Below the pieces are notes generated by a model. The model was not told the origin of the DNA and did not search any database. It saw only the letters and a list, made by a program, of their open reading frames with translations. From the NCBI GenBank assembly GCA_937928335.1, contig CALFWN010000034.1, positions 1 through 5,848 of the forward strand: a DNA stretch of 5,848 nucleotides. The letters are read 5' to 3'. Positions 4,998-5,848 of the stretch are shown piece after piece; the stretch's first letter is position 1; every line of letters begins with the position of its first letter. The translations under genes and the position numbers were made by a program. This DNA comes from an uncultured Litoreibacter sp. Its GTDB lineage: Bacteria; Pseudomonadota; Alphaproteobacteria; Rhodobacterales; Rhodobacteraceae.

Positions 4998-5848
4998 ATG
5001 GCCAAGACCGACAACCCGGACAGCACGGGCGAGGTGCTGCGGGAGTGGAATTTCCACCCCAGCCTGCCGATCACAATGTCGCCGGTGTTCGATCTGCCGC
5101 CCAGGCCCAAGGCCGCCCTCGGCTGGCTTTTGGGCACCTGGCTGAAACTCACGCCCCCCGTCAGCCATATGGCCTTCGCCCTTATCGCCTATCTGGCGTT
5201 CTGGCCCGCAATGGCCACCATGCAAAGCCCGGCGCCGGGCTGGATGCTCCAAATCTTCGCCATCAATGCGGGTGCGGTGCTTGTCCTCGCGGGCGGTCTG
5301 CACGCCTATCTCTACACATTTTCCGGCCAGCAAATGCGCCTGAAATTCGACCTCCGCCCGATGGAGGTCAGCCGCCGCTTCACCTTTGGCAATCAGGTCT
5401 GGGACAATATGTTCTGGAGCCTCGCCTCGGGCGTGCCTATCTGGTCGGCATGGGTGGTGCTGTATTTCTGGGTCGCGGCCAATGGCTGGGTGCCTGCGCT
5501 GTCGCACGTCAGCGCGTCACCCGTTTGGTTCGTGGCCTTCTTCTTCGTGATCCGCTTCTGGCAGTCGTTCCATTTCTACTGGATTCACCGCCTGATCCAC
5601 ATCCCGTGGCTGTTCAGGAATGTGCATCACCTGCACCACCGCAATGTCAATGTCGGGCCCTGGTCCGGCCTCGCCATGCACCCGGTCGAGCATCTGCTCT
5701 ATTATTCCGGCATCCTGATCCATTTCGTGCTGCCCTCGCATCCGATCCACGTGATCTTCCACCTCTTCGCGCTCAATCTGGGCGCGGTCTATTCGCATTC
5801 CGGCTTTGCCAAACTCCTGATCAGGAACACCGAAACCATCAAGGCAGG
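4998..5848 (+). CDS. Fatty acid hydroxylase/sterol desaturase family membrane protein (3' end beyond window)
   Basis: The frame is open from the ATG at 4998 to the window end (283 complete codons, no stop), so the C-terminus is missing. GGAGGG at 4988-4993 lies 4 bases before the ATG. The protein is strongly hydrophobic, with likely membrane segments at about residues 56-75, 82-108, 140-165, 177-196 and 232-262. Histidine clusters typical of the di-iron family are visible: HFYWIHRLIH (192-201, containing HxxxH), HHLHHR (210-215) and the following MHPVEH (227-232). The last His cluster expected near the C-terminus would fall at or after the window edge. Members use a di-iron centre and O2 to hydroxylate or desaturate lipids, sterols or carotenoids in the membrane. 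The substrate cannot be predicted here. It follows the terminator at 4924-4955 by 42 bases, so it is probably transcribed separately and unrelated to the upstream module. No promoter was identified in the short gap. Confidence 0.88.
   Translation, partial: MAKTDNPDSTGEVLREWNFHPSLPITMSPVFDLPPRPKAALGWLLGTWLKLTPPVSHMAFALIAYLAFWPAMATMQSPAPGWMLQIFAINAGAVLVLAGGLHAYLYTFSGQQMRLKFDLRPMEVSRRFTFGNQVWDNMFWSLASGVPIWSAWVVLYFWVAANGWVPALSHVSASPVWFVAFFFVIRFWQSFHFYWIHRLIHIPWLFRNVHHLHHRNVNVGPWSGLAMHPVEHLLYYSGILIHFVLPSHPIHVIFHLFALNLGAVYSHSGFAKLLIRNTETIKA

Noticed and set aside
3851..5152. 433-codon open frame on the minus strand opposite the binding-protein gene
   Set aside because: It is a complementary-strand shadow of a clear gene. 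Its translation is rich in His, Arg and Cys with no domain, and it runs through the terminator and into the start of the hydroxylase gene.

Overview
The window looks like a piece of an alphaproteobacterial chromosome, most likely from the Rhodobacterales (Roseobacter/Paracoccus type). The reasons are high-GC codon use, strong Shine-Dalgarno (SD) sites, the character of the proteins, and a TauA-like binding protein of the kind common in that group. The taxon is inferred from protein character, not from a search. No rRNA, tRNA, CRISPR array, insertion sequence or phage gene was recognised.

Layout. (1) 1-600: a Lys/Ala/Pro-rich basic protein of unknown function, whose last third drops in GC and looks less protein-like. 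(2) 680-1036: a small roadblock/LC7-domain protein with its own SD, closed by a very good intrinsic terminator (1061-1088). (3) 1210-1998: an IclR-family regulator. (4) Convergent to it, on the minus strand, a two-gene operon: an FAD-dependent DAO-type amine/amino-acid oxidoreductase (3656 to 2358) and then a small cupin_3-type protein (2339 to 1995). The cupin and iclR stop codons share one CTAG. (5) A 251-bp divergent intergenic region (3657-3907). (6) 3908-4909: a secreted TauA/SsuA-like ABC substrate-binding protein, closed by an intrinsic terminator (4924-4955). (7) 4998 to the window end: the first 283 codons of a membrane fatty acid hydroxylase/sterol desaturase family protein.

Genes 3-6 probably form one functional module. 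A periplasmic binding protein would capture an amine or sulfonate-like nutrient, the flavoenzyme would oxidise it or a derivative, the cupin would assist, and the IclR protein would sense the substrate and control both transcripts. No permease or ATPase gene is present between the binding protein and its terminator, so the binding protein is an orphan here. The substrate cannot be read from the sequence.

The most notable structure is the divergent control region. Both transcripts carry the same 10-base element TTGACCTCTG in mirror orientation. In each direction a related 23-bp element begins 28-29 bases after the start of that element, with 17 of 23 positions identical between the two sides. 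This looks like a mirrored pair of promoter/operator units for co-regulation, and the adjacent IclR protein is the obvious candidate binder.
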